A stretch of DNA of 64,000 nucleotides from Eustoma russellianum (GCA_036186865.1 AP025051.1:17547712-17611711); one strand, 5' to 3'; counted from the stretch's first letter, positions 1 through 12,239 are shown. Numbers and translations: made by a program. Notes: generated by a model not told the origin, from the letters alone.

Positions 1-1383
1 AACATTGTGGCTGCCCCCCTAGGGTTAATTTCTTCCTTGAGAAGTGTCTTGAATGCCCTTGGAAGGTTGCCTCGTGTAACTGATGACACAACCTTGCTTA
101 CTTGGTGCAACCCGATTGGACGAATGACTTGTCCTTGCCTAGTTGTCACTTCTTGATAGGCCATCATTAGTCCACCTTGGCACACTTTAAATGAGCTGGA
201 ATTTCTTCATAAAAATCTGAAACATGTGCTCAAAATCAAAATGAATAACTTCCATATATTCATAATTCAATCCCCTTAAATTTTGGAAGACAATTGAAGT
301 CAAAAGATAGCAAAAAATGGGCCAGCACTCAACACATGTGCTGAAATTTTCAACATGTATTTCCTTTTGAATCCTATCCTTATATGTTGCCCACTTGAAT
401 GTCACCAATATTGTGTGGCATGTCCTCCACCAATTGAAGTGCCAAATAAGCTCCACCTAGGCTCCAAGAAGATGTCATAGGCATGTGAAGGTTCAGCTGC
501 ATGAGCTGAAATTTTCTTTTGGTAAGCTTCGTCAAATAATGCATAATATTCAAACATATAAGGTAAATTGCAATCATGCCTAATTTAAAATTTTTAGAAA
601 ACTCTAACATGTCTTGAATGTGTAAAAAGTGTCTAGATGCATGTTACATCAATGAAGAAAACATCCCATGTGTATAGGGTTGTAGAAAACCGAATTTTCG
701 ACTTTAATCGATTACGCGATTTTTCTCCGATTAATTTCAAAATTCTTACACATGTAATATATATTATGTCACACATAATATACATAAAATGAGGTGTATA
801 TTCAGCACCAGTGGTGTAGCAGAAAATGTCCCATGTGACAAAGTCGTCTTCAATTTGAATTCTCCACAAATTTAGGCTAAATTGTGGGTGATTTGTGTGT
901 CTAAGCATGGTATGAATTTGTGGCAGATTATGAAATGTGGATCACGAAATTTGGGAGTATTTTTAGTGTATATAGGCTGGCCATCTTTAAAGTTTCGGTA
1001 GTCACTCGATACAACAATTTTCGGTTTATCACCTTGTGACACATCGTTATAATTTTGATATCACCATGACTTGTAACATATGATATAAGACCTGTATATA
1101 CTCATAAATATAAGGTGTATATAGTGGTGTGACGTCGACGTACGTTTGTAATGTATATGACGTGTCGGTGGTACATCGGAATATAAGTATGTAGTTTGTC
1201 ATAAAAAAATATTGATATATAATATGTATATGCAATTGGCGTGTGATGGTGTGAGATGAGAAGACTTTCCATTTTCATATTTGTTGCCATATAGCTCTAT
1301 CCAAATATGTCTTTATTTAATGAACTAGTTAGTTTATTAACGTAAGCACTTCACTTAATGAACTAGTTTAGTTTAGTTCATAT

Positions 1384-3387
1384 TCTTACAGCAGGTGGTT
1401 TGCCAAAGTCCGTCATCAAAATCATCGAAAGGAAGATGGCATCATTTTATTGGGGAAATAGGCATCATTGGGTTGCATGGTCCACAATTACTTCGCCTAT
1501 TGAAGAAGGAGGCTTGGGCCTTCGACATCTTAGCATGTTACAAAAGGCTTATCACTGCCGAATTTGGTGGTCATATCAGCAACATGACACACTTTGGAGT
1601 AAGTATATGCATATTAAATATGGCAGAAGAGGGGATTATCGACCTCGACTACCGGATTCGCCGGTTTGGAGACTAATTTGTCGAATCCATGCTACCTGCC
1701 TTACTCAGACTGAAGGCTCTGGTTCGCATCTTACATGGACACCAACAGCCTCTGGAGAATTTTCTATGAAATCTGCTTATGACATTTGCCGTGTCTCAAC
1801 GCCAACACTGCTCTCTGCTAAATTCATTTGGTTCAAACATCACTCCCCATCCACTAAGTTATTATTATGGAGCCTTTTCCATTCTGCTATGCCATTCGAA
1901 GACTATATTGGTAGCTACTCTGCGGCTCGACCCACACAATGTCCTTTCTGCAAGCAACATTCGGCCACGGTGGACCATGTTTTTCTATACTGCAGCAGCA
2001 TTCGGCCCATCTGGAATTTCTTTGCCTCTGAGTTACATGGTATATCCCCCATCTCATTGCATCTTCGTCAATACCTGTTATCTTGGTGGTATCACTCTAC
2101 ATCTTCGCCTCTATTTGGAATTTTAAAAATTGTTGTTCCGGCCATTGTCGTTTTTCAACATATGGCGCACCTACGCCAAGTTAGTATGTGGCGATTCAGC
2201 CTCCTTTGCTCCATCCGCAATTCGGGCTTCCATACATTATGATATTGAGATGTGGATCAAAACAATACAAGGTTCCAAACTTGCGGCGGGACCAACACTT
2301 CATCTTTCATGGATTCCTCCTATTCGGTCCCCACGCCTACAAATTGTTCGTTGGAAAACTCCACCTTCTGGTAGGCTAAAGTTAAATATTGATGCAACAG
2401 TTGGCAGGCACCACGCCTCAGGAGGGGCTATTTTGCGTGATCACTTAGATACCTATGTGGGGGCGATTTCTTTTCGACTGCCTCCATGTACACCTCTTAC
2501 AGCGGAGGTTCAGGCGGCGGTATTTGGTTTGCTATACTTTCTCCCATTTTATTGTTCCATCATTTTAGAATCCGACTGCGCTCAAATGCTTTCTCGACTG
2601 CGGCAACCACAGTCCATTTTCGGTAACTATCATCTTAGGTTATTACAGACATTACTTCACCATCACCGTCTGGAATTTGCTCATGCATATAGAGAGGCCA
2701 ACATGGCGGCTCAGTACCTTGCTCAGCATGCAATGATGTTTCCTCAGACACAATACTTTTCACGCCACAGTCTGCCGTCATTAGTACGTGGTACCATAAC
2801 TTTGGACCTCTCATCAGCGAATTTGCGAGCCCCTTGAGTTTCTGGTCTTCTATATGGATTGGCACTCCTTCGTTTTCTCTGCCTGTACCTTAGTGGGTAC
2901 AAGCAGACTCGGTATGATTTTCATTCCCTTGGTCTTCTACCTTTTCTTATGTCTCATATGCCTGATTAACTCAGCATCTTTTTCCTCTTGTGCATGGACG
3001 GGATCACAACTCATGCTTGTCCACATCACTAACGTCGATGCTATTTTCAACGGAATGAGGCCGAACCATCAGCCTCGGGATTTTTTATGGCTTACCTTTC
3101 CTCAGCTTCCTCTTTGTTTCATTTGGATTGTAATTTCTTTCATTTTATACTGTATCGCATATCAACACTCCAATTATATAAATATGTACGCTTTTTCCTT
3201 CGCCAAGGTTTTATCCACAAGGGTGGTTTTACTTGGCAAGGTTTTAATGCGGCATATCATATATGATTTGGATGTTGATAATCATCTACTTCTTTTTGCG
3301 CCATACTTTCATACTATGTAATAAGGTTTTCCTCCGCCATAAGTGAGGCCTTATGCTAATAAAATCTCTTTCAATAAAAAAAATCAT
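1384..3387 (+). mobile_element. 5'-truncated L1-like LINE insertion
   Basis: The segment interrupts the C LTR. The partner LTR at about 8295-8320 shows the unoccupied site, running straight from the TTCATTA region into ATCATGGCACC. The insert ends with AATAAAATCTC and an A-run (3358-3387), as expected for a LINE 3' end. It starts within the reverse transcriptase C-terminal region, so the 5' end was lost, as is common in target-primed reverse transcription. Only a few bases (TCAT) could be target duplication. Confidence 0.85.
1394..2837 (+). pseudogene. LINE reverse transcriptase tail (zf-RVT) and RNase H, frameshifted
   Basis: Two overlapping frames make up one broken protein. The first (to about 2150) has the pattern EEGGLGLR, a W..LFH.AMP stretch, then CPFC...DHVFLYC, which is the zinc-binding region found after reverse transcriptase in plant L1-type LINEs. 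The second (from about 2150) carries a plant RNase H domain: LNIDAT and GGAILRD (first Asp), AEVQAA (Glu), ESDCAQ (second Asp) and a YREAN near the end. A one-base loss in the T-run near 2150 joins the two. The reverse transcriptase core and ORF1 are absent, so the copy cannot move. The remaining 500 bp to the A-tail is 3' UTR. Confidence 0.85.
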
Positions 3388-3598
3388 GGCACCTGCAAAT
3401 AGTATAAAGACGACAAATGTTTGCCACATGATGTAAGCTTTAACGCTTCATGGCTTGTTAGTACGACAACATTATATATAAGCATGTAAAGCATTTTTAT
3501 CACATAAACATGTCAAGAAAAAATTATTCATGCATTTCGTAAGGACGTAATATTTAAATCATCCATTTTCAAATCATTCAAACCCCTTTTTCTCAACA

Positions 3599-3863
3599 GT
3601 CTCCCCCTTTTGATGATTTGCAAAATAACATTGGTCCATGATTTAAATGTGATCGCTCCCCCTACAATTATGCACAAATTGACAATTTGTATTTCATATC
3701 GACGTGTTCGCCCTTAAATCATGCTTCTCTCCCCTTAAATCATGCTTTTCTCTCCCCCTTTATTTTGTAAATGTTATCAAAAGTATAAGTAACAACGAAA
3801 AGAAAGAGCAATTTATATCAACAAAAATCATACATTTCTAGTGCGTTCTAAAGGGTTATTGAT
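3599..3863 (-). other. Element C polypurine tracts and 3' untranslated region
   Basis: On the minus strand this short spacer between gag and the 3' LTR holds several G-rich purine runs (AAAGGGGGAGAG, AAGGGGAGAGA, AGGGGGAGCG and, against the LTR, AAAAGGGGGAGAC). Multiple polypurine tracts upstream of the 3' LTR are a known mark of Sireviruses. The same arrangement occurs in element B at 38259-38534. No pol sequence lies between gag and these tracts. Confidence 0.8.
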
Positions 3864-5783
3864 TCAACCCTTTGCAAGAGTACCTTTCGGTACCCAAACT
3901 TGGACGACCCTTCTGTCTTACAAAAGGTAAAAAGAGAGATGAAGAAGCAATATAATAAACATTAGGGGCATGTCTATTTGGCCTATGGCCGAGAATATCA
4001 TTATGAGCATAATAAGATCTTCGTTTTTGATATGCGTTTGTGTTAGTGTGCAAGGTGCGTGGTCTAAATGCATTTGTGTTGTATGAATGTCGCGTATGCA
4101 TCAATAGTTTCCTTTCATATCTATACAGTACATAATTGTATTTTGTATGTGATGAAAAAGAAGGAGTACGATGAAATATAATGGGTGGTGCACTAGATAT
4201 CTTCTTAGGTTGTACAATTGCATGCGTTTGTTTAAAAGATAGAATAAGGTTTGTAAACTTGTTTTGTACCTTATTTTCTTCAAGGTACCCTAATCCGGCT
4301 TTATCGCTTTCATTCTTTTGGGAGGAAATGAGACAATATAGCATGCTCGTATCCATATCAAATTGTTTTACCATCTTTTCTAAATCCATGTTTCTTGATT
4401 TCAAATTTGAAATCTCGGCTTCCATCTCAGTGTTCTCGGATGCTAAGGAGGAAATCTCAGATTTTAATAAATTTATCATGCAAGACGACTCTTCTTTTCA
4501 ATCGTTTAATTGAGATACAAGATTCGTGTTAAAAGATTCTAACAATTTCTTGTCTTCAATTAAACATTTCTTTTCTTTTGTAGAGCCTTCAAAAACTAAT
4601 GCAATTCAAGATATTGACAAAATAAATCATCATGAGTAGGCTCAGAATCAGAATTTACCTCACTGGATTCTTTGAATGTAAAGCATACTTGAGCCATTTC
4701 CTCTTCGGCTTCTTCACATTCAAAATCGGATGAATCACTCCATGTGGATGCTTTAAGGCTCTTCTCATTTGTTTAAGTTCTGAGACAGGTCTAGTTTTTG
4801 TCCAATCCTTGTCATGGCTTTGGTTCATTATTTTGGCCATGTTCGGACAGTCATATGATATATGTCCAAGTCTTCTAAAAGTATAACACTTAACATCTTT
4901 ATCATTAATTTTTCTATGGTCCTTAGATGACGTAGGCTTAGGTTTGTTTTAAAAAGATTTTCACATGATCTTTCTTAATCCTTTAGCCAACTTGATTAGA
5001 TCATCATTATCGGAATCCGTGTCACTATCATCTACCGGATCAGAAGAGGTAGAGACACATTCATTTGATTTAAGCGCTATAGGCTTATCTTGTTTAGAAG
5101 TCTATTCAGAATTTCATTAAGTGAGTTTGTTTTCTTATACATTTAATCATCCGATCGATTCCTCCATCTTTATTGATTTAGTTTCCTTACTTTCTTCGAT
5201 TGTGGTGACCTTGGGATCCCATTCGGATGGGAGGATTTTTAGTACCTTTTGCACCTTTTCCTGTGAAGAAAATACTTTTCCAAGAGACTCAAAGGAGTTG
5301 TAAATGTTAGTCAAGAATAAATCCATACCAACAATAGATTTGTTCGGTAATAACTTGAAGGATTCAAGAGTAGACATAAGCATGCTTATCTTGGACTCTT
5401 TAACTTTACTAGTACCTTCATGTTTCATTTCAAGAATTTTGCACGTCTCTTGGGCACTAGAACAATTTGACATATAACTTGATTCACTTTTACTTAGGCG
5501 ATTTAGAAGAAGTTGCATAGCCTTAGCATTCATAATCAATCTCTTTTTATCTTCTACGGTATACTCTTGCTTAGGTTTTATGACTTCTAATGTAACGCCA
5601 TCAATCGTAGTTATTTAAACGGAATAAATGGGCAGTCTTCTGTGATAGACCATAAGCCTATATCAATAGCCATAAGAAAAGTTTCATTCTAAGTTTCCAT
5701 TGTATAAAAGACTCACCGTCAAAAAGAGGAGGCCTTACGCTTGACATTCCTTCTTGCTTGGTTTTATAACTAGTGGATATCAT
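3864..5783 (-). pseudogene. Element C gag, broken (Sirevirus-like)
   Basis: Pieces in several frames align in order with the intact gag of element B: the N-terminal PPLFDGESFIQWK block (about 5720), the MLMSTLESFKLLP block (about 5360), a zinc knuckle in which the second cysteine of CxxC is lost (about 4890), a coiled-coil stretch and the C-terminal WVPKG motif with its stop at 3864. The start codon at 5783 matches the B start. Several frameshifts and stops disable it. The gag terminus is followed within about 75 bp by polypurine tracts, so pol is missing entirely. The gag would form the particle; here it is only a relic or the body of a gag-only derivative. Confidence 0.85.
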
Positions 5784-5827
5784 CTCAAAAATATTGTTGT
5801 ATCTTCTTGTAGTGAGAGTGAACCTGC

Positions 5828-5839
5828 ACTCTGACATCA
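5828..5839 (-). other. Element C primer-binding site
   Basis: The minus strand reads TGATGTCAGAGT two bases after the LTR end. It differs at three positions from the initiator tRNA-Met complement TGGTATCAGAGC seen in A, J and K. Its position fixes the 5' LTR boundary and the orientation. Confidence 0.8.
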
Positions 5840-5841
5840 TT

Positions 5842-8524
5842 TGTAGGACCTGTATAGCACCACTAGAAGGGGGGGTTGAATAGTGAGTGTGGAAAATTTG
5901 ATTTTTAAAAAAAAATTTTGACCAAAAAAACTCACTTCTGAAAACAGTTTCAGTTTTCAGATCATGAATTGATTAATCTAGATGACCTGGTTATAGTCTT
6001 TAAATATTATAGAATTTGGTCAGGATGTGATATCAGATGTTTTGAATGTCTGACAAAAATTTCAAATTATAATTCCAAGCCTAACCCCTTGAAAACACGT
6101 TTTTGTACATACTGCATCAATCTGCCAAAAACTGTACTCCAAAATAGGAAATTTATTCCTATTAATTGGAAACTCTAAATGACTTGAAACTTTTATGGTT
6201 TGACCCTCAATATGTGTATTGTAATGGGTTAAAACAGTTTTCGAAAATTCCTTGGGTAAGTATGTCAACCACGTTGATGTTCTCAACCTATGCAAATCTT
6301 AGAATAAGATTGCACTAGTCTCAGAACTATTAACATTTGACTGATTTATACTTATCCAAATGAGATGAAACTTGTGCCAAATGAAATCTAGGACGTGTGG
6401 CTAGGTTCCGCAAAAGTTATGATTTTTGAAAATCTTTGCTATTTTTACGTTGCAATTAAAACGATAAGAAAACAAGAACTGAATGTAAAAGTGCGGAAAC
6501 GTAAGAACACTGAGAATTTTATAGTGGTTCGGTTAAAACAACCTACTCCAGTCTTTGAGGACACCTTCCTTGGTTTTCACTCAATAAAAAACACCTTACC
6601 ATAAGGGTGACTGGAGTTAAACACCCACTCCACCTTTTTACAATCAAACAAACAAGCAAACCAACACGAACACCACCACTGATCGAATGAAGGCTTGATC
6701 ACACCTTGGTCAACCTTTTACAAGAAATGAACGAATGTGGATGGTATAATCAAAGCATATGTAATATATGGAATATAATAATGATAGGCTTGAAGCTAAG
6801 AGTAAGAGAAAAGAAAAGAAGAAGAAGAGAGTAGTCTTGCTTTTTTGATTTGTAAGAATATCAATTTTGCTTAGTCTTGTCTTGCACCATCTTGCTCCTT
6901 TTTAAAACATTGTGGCCGCCACCTAAGGTTAATTGCTTCCTTGAGAAGTGTCTTGAATTCCCTTGGAAGATTTTTCTCATGTAAATGATGACACAACCTT
7001 GCTTACTTGGCGCAACCCGATTGGACGAGTGACTTGTCCTTGCCTAATTGTCACTTCTTGATAGGCCATCACTAATCCACCTTGGCACACTTTAATTGAG
7101 CTGGAATTTCTTCAAAGAAATCTGAAACATGTGCTCAAAATCAAGGTAAATAACTTCCATATAATCATAATTCAATCCCCTTAAATTTTGGAAGACAATT
7201 GAAGCCAAAAGATAGCAAAAAATCGGCCAGCACTCAAGACTTGTGCTGAAATTTTCAACATGTGTTTTCTTTTGAATTCTTTCCTTATGTGTTGCCCTCT
7301 TCAATGTCAACAATCTTGTGTGGCATGTCCTCCACAAATTGAAGTTCCAAATAAGCTTCACCTAGGCTCCAAGAAGATGTCATAGGCGTGTGAAGGTTCA
7401 GCTGCATGTGCTGAAATTTTCTTTTAGTAAGCTTTGTCAAATAATGCATAATATTCAAACATATAAGGTAAATTGCAATCAGCCCTAATTTGAGTTTTCT
7501 AGAACACTCTAAAATGTCTTGAATGTGTAAAAAGTGTCTAGATACATGCTACATCAATGAAGAAAACGTCTCATGTGTATAGGGTGTAGAAAACCGAATT
7601 TTCGACTTTCGTCGATTACGCGATTTTTCTTCGAAAAATTTCAAACTTCTTACACATGTAATATATATTATGTCACACATAATATACATAAAGTGAGGTG
7701 TATATTCAGCGCCAATGGCTGAGTAGAAAACGCCCCATGTTACAAAATCATCTTCAATTTGAATTCTCCACAAATTTAGGCTAAATTGTGGGTGATTTGT
7801 GTGTGTAAGCATGGTATAAATTTGTGTCTGATTATGAAATGTGGATCAATAAATTTTGGAGTATTTTTAGTTTATATAGGCTGGCCATCTTAATAAGGTA
7901 AGTACATGACATGTCGGTGAAGTTTCGGTAGTCACTCGATACGAAAATTTTCGGTTTATCACCTTGTGACACGTCATTACGATTTTGATATCACCATGAC
8001 TTGTAACATATGATATAAGACCTGTATATACTCATAAATATGAGGTGTATATAGTGGTGTGACGTTGACGTACGTTTGTAATATATATGACGTGTCGGTG
8101 GTACGTCATAATATAAGTATATAATTTGTCTTATAAACATATGGATATATAATATGTATATGTAATTGCTGTGTGAGGGTGTGAGATGAGAAGACTTTCC
8201 ATTTTCATATTTGTTGCCATATAGCTCTCTCCAAGTATGTCTTCATTTATTAAACTAGTTAGTTCATTAACTTAAGCACTTCAGTTAATGAACTAGTTTA
8301 GTTCATTAATCATGGCACCTGAAAATAGTATAAAGACAACAAATGTTTGCCATATGACATAAGCTTTAACGCTTCATGGCTTGTTAATACGACAACATTA
8401 TATATAAACATGTAAAGCATTTTTATCACATAAACATGTCAGGAAAAATTTATTCATGCATTTTGTAAGCACGTAATATTTAAATCATGCATTTTCAAAT
8501 CATTCAAACCCCTTTTTCTCAACA
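5842..8524 (-). mobile_element. Element C 5' LTR (2.68 kb)
   Basis: On the minus strand it begins TGTTGAG (8524) and ends CCTACA (5842), followed by the primer site and gag. Much of 6905-8524 repeats at 1-3598. The LTR interrupts the pol of element D, whose reverse transcriptase resumes at 8525, so C is younger than D. The expected 5-bp target duplication partner (GATTT at 8525) would lie left of the window. Confidence 0.87.
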
Positions 8525-9743
8525 GATTTCAAACTATATCAAATGTATGTGAAATCCGCCTTCTTGAATGGAATATTTCAAGAAGAAGTGTATGTAGCTC
8601 AACTACAAAAGGTTTGAAAATCATGATTATCCAAATCATGTATTTAAACTCAAAAAGACCCTTTATGGACTTAAACAAGCTCCTAGGGCATGGTATGAAA
8701 GATTAACTTCCTACTTGAAAATGAGTTTTCAAGAGGAAAAGTCGACATTACTCTTTTTATTAAAGAACAAGGAAACCATCAATTGCTTGTTCGAATTTAT
8801 GTGGATGATACTATATTTGGTGCCAGTAATGATTCTCTTTGTTAGCATTTTGCAAAATTGATGAAAGGAGAATTTGAGATGAGCATGAAGGGTGAAGTCA
8901 ATTACTTCCTTGGACTTCAAATCAAGGAAACTCAAGATGGAGTATTCCTATCTCAAACAAAGTACACAAATGATTTACTCAAGAAATACAAGTTTGAGGA
9001 TGGAAGGAGTGTAAGCATACCGATGAGCACAAGTACAAAGCTTGATAAAGATGAAAAAGGAAAACCGGTTTGAGGTAACCTAATATAGGGGTATGATTGG
9101 TAGTCTACTTTATTTAACCACTAGTATACCAGATATTTTGCATGTTGTGTGTTTATGTGCTAGATTTCAAAGTATGCCTAAGGAATCGCATCTAGTCGCC
9201 ATTAAACGTATTTTTAGGTATTTGAAAGGAACTTTGAACTTTGGGTTATTTTATCCCAAAAATGGTTGTTTTGATTTAAGAGGGTATAGTGACTCCGACT
9301 ACGCCGAAAACCTAGTCGATAGAAAAAGCACCTCCGAGACATGTCAATTCCTTGGAGATTGTTTAGTTTCTTGGTTCTCCAAGAAACAAAATAGTGTGTC
9401 ACTTTCAATGGCAGAATTCGAATATGTGTCGGTCACTTCATGTTGTGTCCAACTTGTTTGGATGATAAACACCTTGAATGATTACAATGTCAAGTTTGAC
9501 AAATTTTCTATCCTATGTGACAACACATCAGCCACAAGTATAGCACAAAACACGGTACATCATAGTAGAACCAAGCATATTGAAGTGAGGCATCACTATA
9601 TAAGAGATTGCATTCGAAAAGGATTGGTATGAGTTGAATTTGTTCCAGCAAATGACCAACTAGCGGAGATCTTTACCAAATCCCTTCCTACTGAGACATT
9701 CGAATCCATTAGAACAAGATTAGGGATGATAAACAATGTTTAA
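8525..9743 (+). pseudogene. Element D pol tail: reverse transcriptase and RNase H
   Basis: Copia pol resumes in mid-domain at the C insertion. Recognisable blocks are KSAFLNG, YGLKQAPRAWYE, the catalytic YVDD at about 8800, NYFLGLQIKE, the R..IGSLLYL block at 9093, and RNase H with SDSDYAE, DRKSTS, SWFSKKQ and a RTKHIEVRHHYIRD block. The end, AEIFTKSLP...LGMIN, is the normal copia terminus. Frame breaks near 8610, 8850 and 9075, plus a stop at 9630, make it non-functional. The rest of D lies left of C, outside the window. Confidence 0.9.
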
Positions 9744-9774
9744 AGAGTCAAAATTACCAAAAAGACAGAAATCA

Positions 9775-9915
9775 GCATACATCGATCGATCTATGTAGCT
9801 AGTTCAGAGACTGATGTAAAATCAGACATCGATCGATCGAAGTTGACGACATCCATCGATCGAAGTTCTAGACATCGATCGATCGATGTCGACGGACAAT
9901 AGGGATATAAAAACT
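9775..9915 (+). promoter_or_regulatory. Palindromic CATCGATCGATG cluster and TATA-like box
   Basis: Four close copies of CATCGATCGATC-type palindromes occupy 9780-9890. They are followed at once by TATAAAAA (9906-9913), a leader of about 200 nt and the first ATG of the env-like ORF at 10115. The same palindromes recur in the D 3' LTR (12345-12800) and at 26573-26824. An internal promoter for the downstream ORF is inferred, not shown. Confidence 0.45.
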
Positions 9916-10114
9916 ACGAAAATCAGAAATTCCTTATTTCTTCATCTAGTTCATCGCGATTTCAGCCCTAGAAACGCATTCTTCTTCAAAAATACGACCT
10001 TTTTGCCTCAGAATCTCTGCAACAAACATCATTTTTTCCTAAACCTAATTGATTTCTACAACAATTTCGCAATTTTCTTTCAGCCTTCTGCAAATTTTGT
10101 GTCATGATCTTAAA

Positions 10115-11593
10115 ATGGCACCAAAAAGCAAAAACACCTCCAAAAGGCAAGAGCATCTCGTGAGGAGGAAAATGTGCCTCAACAATCTCATCCTCAAATC
10201 CCAAATGGTTCTAGAACAAAGGGACTAAGGAAGATATCAGACCAATCTCAAGAAGATATGTTGGCCGAGGTGAGGGGGAGGCTTTTGCTTAACAACTTCC
10301 CATGACTCAAGTCTGGTGAATATGAGAATGCCTTAATCGAGCCAATGTGTCCAAGTAAATTTGTACATATCTCACTTAAGGCTCAAGTTTTATTTGATGA
10401 ATAGGAAAAAAGGAAAAGGTCCACCATTCCATTGAAATTGCTCAAAATTGAAGATATTTTGAGCAATGAAGAATTGAGACCGATCATCAATTGGTTTGAT
10501 GATCAAAAATGAAGACCTATTTGGGATGTTTCAGACATGAGATATATGTCTACCCGATATACACTATTGTTTTATGCTAACCTATGGGTAGAATATCTAA
10601 ATAGAATGCCATTTTCGTTAAATTAGGTTATAGAGGATCAACTTGTTTCGTTTGATTCGAAAACCATAAATGGCCTTCTTGGTGTTCCTGATGAGGGTGT
10701 GGACGATTTTGATCCTTGGAAATGGGATAATTATAAGTATAAGGTGTCTAAAGACAAAGTTAAAACCTTCCTTGGTTTCCATCCAACTCGAAACACTAAC
10801 AATATGCCTTTAGTATATCGTGTTTTGCTTGTCGTTGTAACCTTTTGTACCAATGGTAAGTCGCCCAAACTCCCACATAATTTAGAATTTTACATTGCCT
10901 ATCGTGTAGCCATGAGGTAACAACTGAATTTTGGAGAGATATTTTTTTACAAATGTGATGTTGAATGAGGATTATGATGAAAAGATAGCAATCTAATTTA
11001 TAGATTGCTAAGAAATCAAGAGCCCTCCCATATAGCAATCTAATTTATAGATTGCTAAGAAAGGCGAATGCGATGTTGAATGAGGATTATGATGAAAAGA
11101 TAGCCACAAAAGACTATTATACCAAAGCTAACATCCAAAAAATCCACAAGTCCCGGAAAGAAGCACAAAGAAGGGGAGCCCAAAATGAACCCGAAGAGAA
11201 AGAGGCCGAAAATATCTCTACCGAAGAACCCATTCCTCCAACACATCCCACCGAGCCTCCCATGGAACCTCAACCTCAATCTCAAACTCAACCAAGTCCT
11301 ACCTTCCGAGTGGATAAGAGAAAAGCATTGATGGAGGAAGATAGTGGTTCTGAGTTACCATTTGATGTTGAGGATGAAGTTAACGAGCTACATAATATAT
11401 TGGATCAATAGGGGGAAGATCTCACCAAGGAAAAGTTTGGATTGAATATCTTGAGAAGGACAACAAAAATCTCAAAAAGAGGGTCAAAATGCTAGAAACA
11501 GAGCGCAACGCTCAAGAGACCAAGTATTAAAAGCTCAAATCCAAACTCAAGGTAGCCCTATCTGGACTATGCTTCTCATTCGATGAAGAATAG
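10115..11593 (+). pseudogene. Element D env-like / accessory ORF remnant
   Basis: After pol, D carries a further degraded coding region, as in Sireviruses with a third, envelope-like ORF. It begins MAPKSK, shifts frame early and has several stops (near 10300, 10400, 10510, 10625 and 10918). A central block, DQLVSFDSKTINGLLGVP at about 10640-10690, resembles the plant retrotransposon-associated 'putative plant transposon protein' domain. The later part is Pro/Gln/Glu-rich (PTHPTEPPMEPQPQSQ region, about 11240-11300) and ends in a charged coiled-coil (KDNKNLKKRVKMLE) before a stop at 11591. No clear membrane segment or fusion peptide is visible, so envelope function is not supported. The name rests on position and on resemblance. 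Confidence 0.55.
10955..11105 (+). repeat. Duplicated segment with hairpin inside the D accessory ORF
   Basis: The string GATGTTGAATGAGGATTATG and its continuation occur twice (about 10959 and 11072). AGCAATCT-AATTTAT-AGATTGCT, a perfect stem-loop, also occurs twice (about 10987 and 11035). This is a local duplication that breaks the reading frame. Confidence 0.8.
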
Positions 11594-12059
11594 AGCTCCT
11601 AGTTCTCTATTTCCCTCTTATATATAGGATAAGGCTTAGAAGTTGATGTTTCTTGTGTATCAAAAACTTCATATTTATTAATGATAATTTTGCTTATCCT
11701 TCATTATTGTTTTTTTAATGCTTTCAAAAAGAGGGAGAAAATGGTATTGATATGATGCATGCTTGGTATTGGTATAGGTATATTGCTTGCTTGGTATTGA
11801 CATTGGTATACTTGCTTGGTATTGGTATGATGCATGCTTGGTATTGGTATAAGTATGTTGCTTGGTATACTTGCTTGGTACTGGAATGTTGCATGCTTAA
11901 TGGAAATGTAAAATATGCTTAATTAAAACTTTGGCATGTTTGGCACATAAGTTGAGTGAACAATGAAAATTAAAAATATGGCACTTGCACTTGCACTTGA
12001 TGTATGGTTTGGTTCAAAGGAAGTTTTTTGACATTTTCATTATTGGTTTTGGTAAGGTT
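11594..12059 (+). repeat. D 3' untranslated region with TGCTTGGTATTGGTA tandem repeats
   Basis: No coding region is visible. Between about 11755 and 11900 a variable unit built on TGCTTGGTATTGGTATGATG is repeated around six times in degenerate form. The flanks are AT-rich and unremarkable. Confidence 0.7.
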
Positions 12060-12239
12060 ACGTGTTGAGGGAGAGTTTTGTATATTCACTTGTTTCATGT
12101 CTTGGGGGAGCATGGAATGCATGGACTAAGGGGGAGATATAAAATATCAAGGTTAAAAATTTTAGCTAGCTCAAATATAAATTTTCAATTAAAAACGCAT
12201 TTAAGGTTTTGGTTCTGAAATCATCAACAAGGGGAAGAT
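12060..12239 (+). other. Element D polypurine tracts
   Basis: Four purine runs (GAGGGAGAG, GGGGGAG, AGGGGGAGA and, against the LTR, AAGGGGAAGAT) precede the TGTTGGG LTR start at 12240. The multiple-tract pattern supports Sirevirus membership. Confidence 0.75.

Larger units (their letters stand above)
1..3598 (-). mobile_element. Element C 3' LTR (partial, split by a LINE)
   Basis: This stretch, minus the LINE at 1384-3387, is a diverged direct copy of 6905-8524, so the two are the LTRs of one minus-strand element. On the minus strand the LTR begins TGTTGAG at 3598, immediately after polypurine tracts at 3599-3615. The LTR continues leftward past position 1, so about 1.6 kb of an expected 2.7 kb is present. 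Internal segments also resemble the LTRs of elements A and B, which places C in the same Sirevirus-like family. Short ORFs here are LTR noise. Confidence 0.85.

Noticed and set aside
2854..3321. 155-codon ORF downstream of the LINE RNase H
   Set aside because: Lies in the LINE 3' untranslated region, hydrophobic but without domain similarity; more likely chance.
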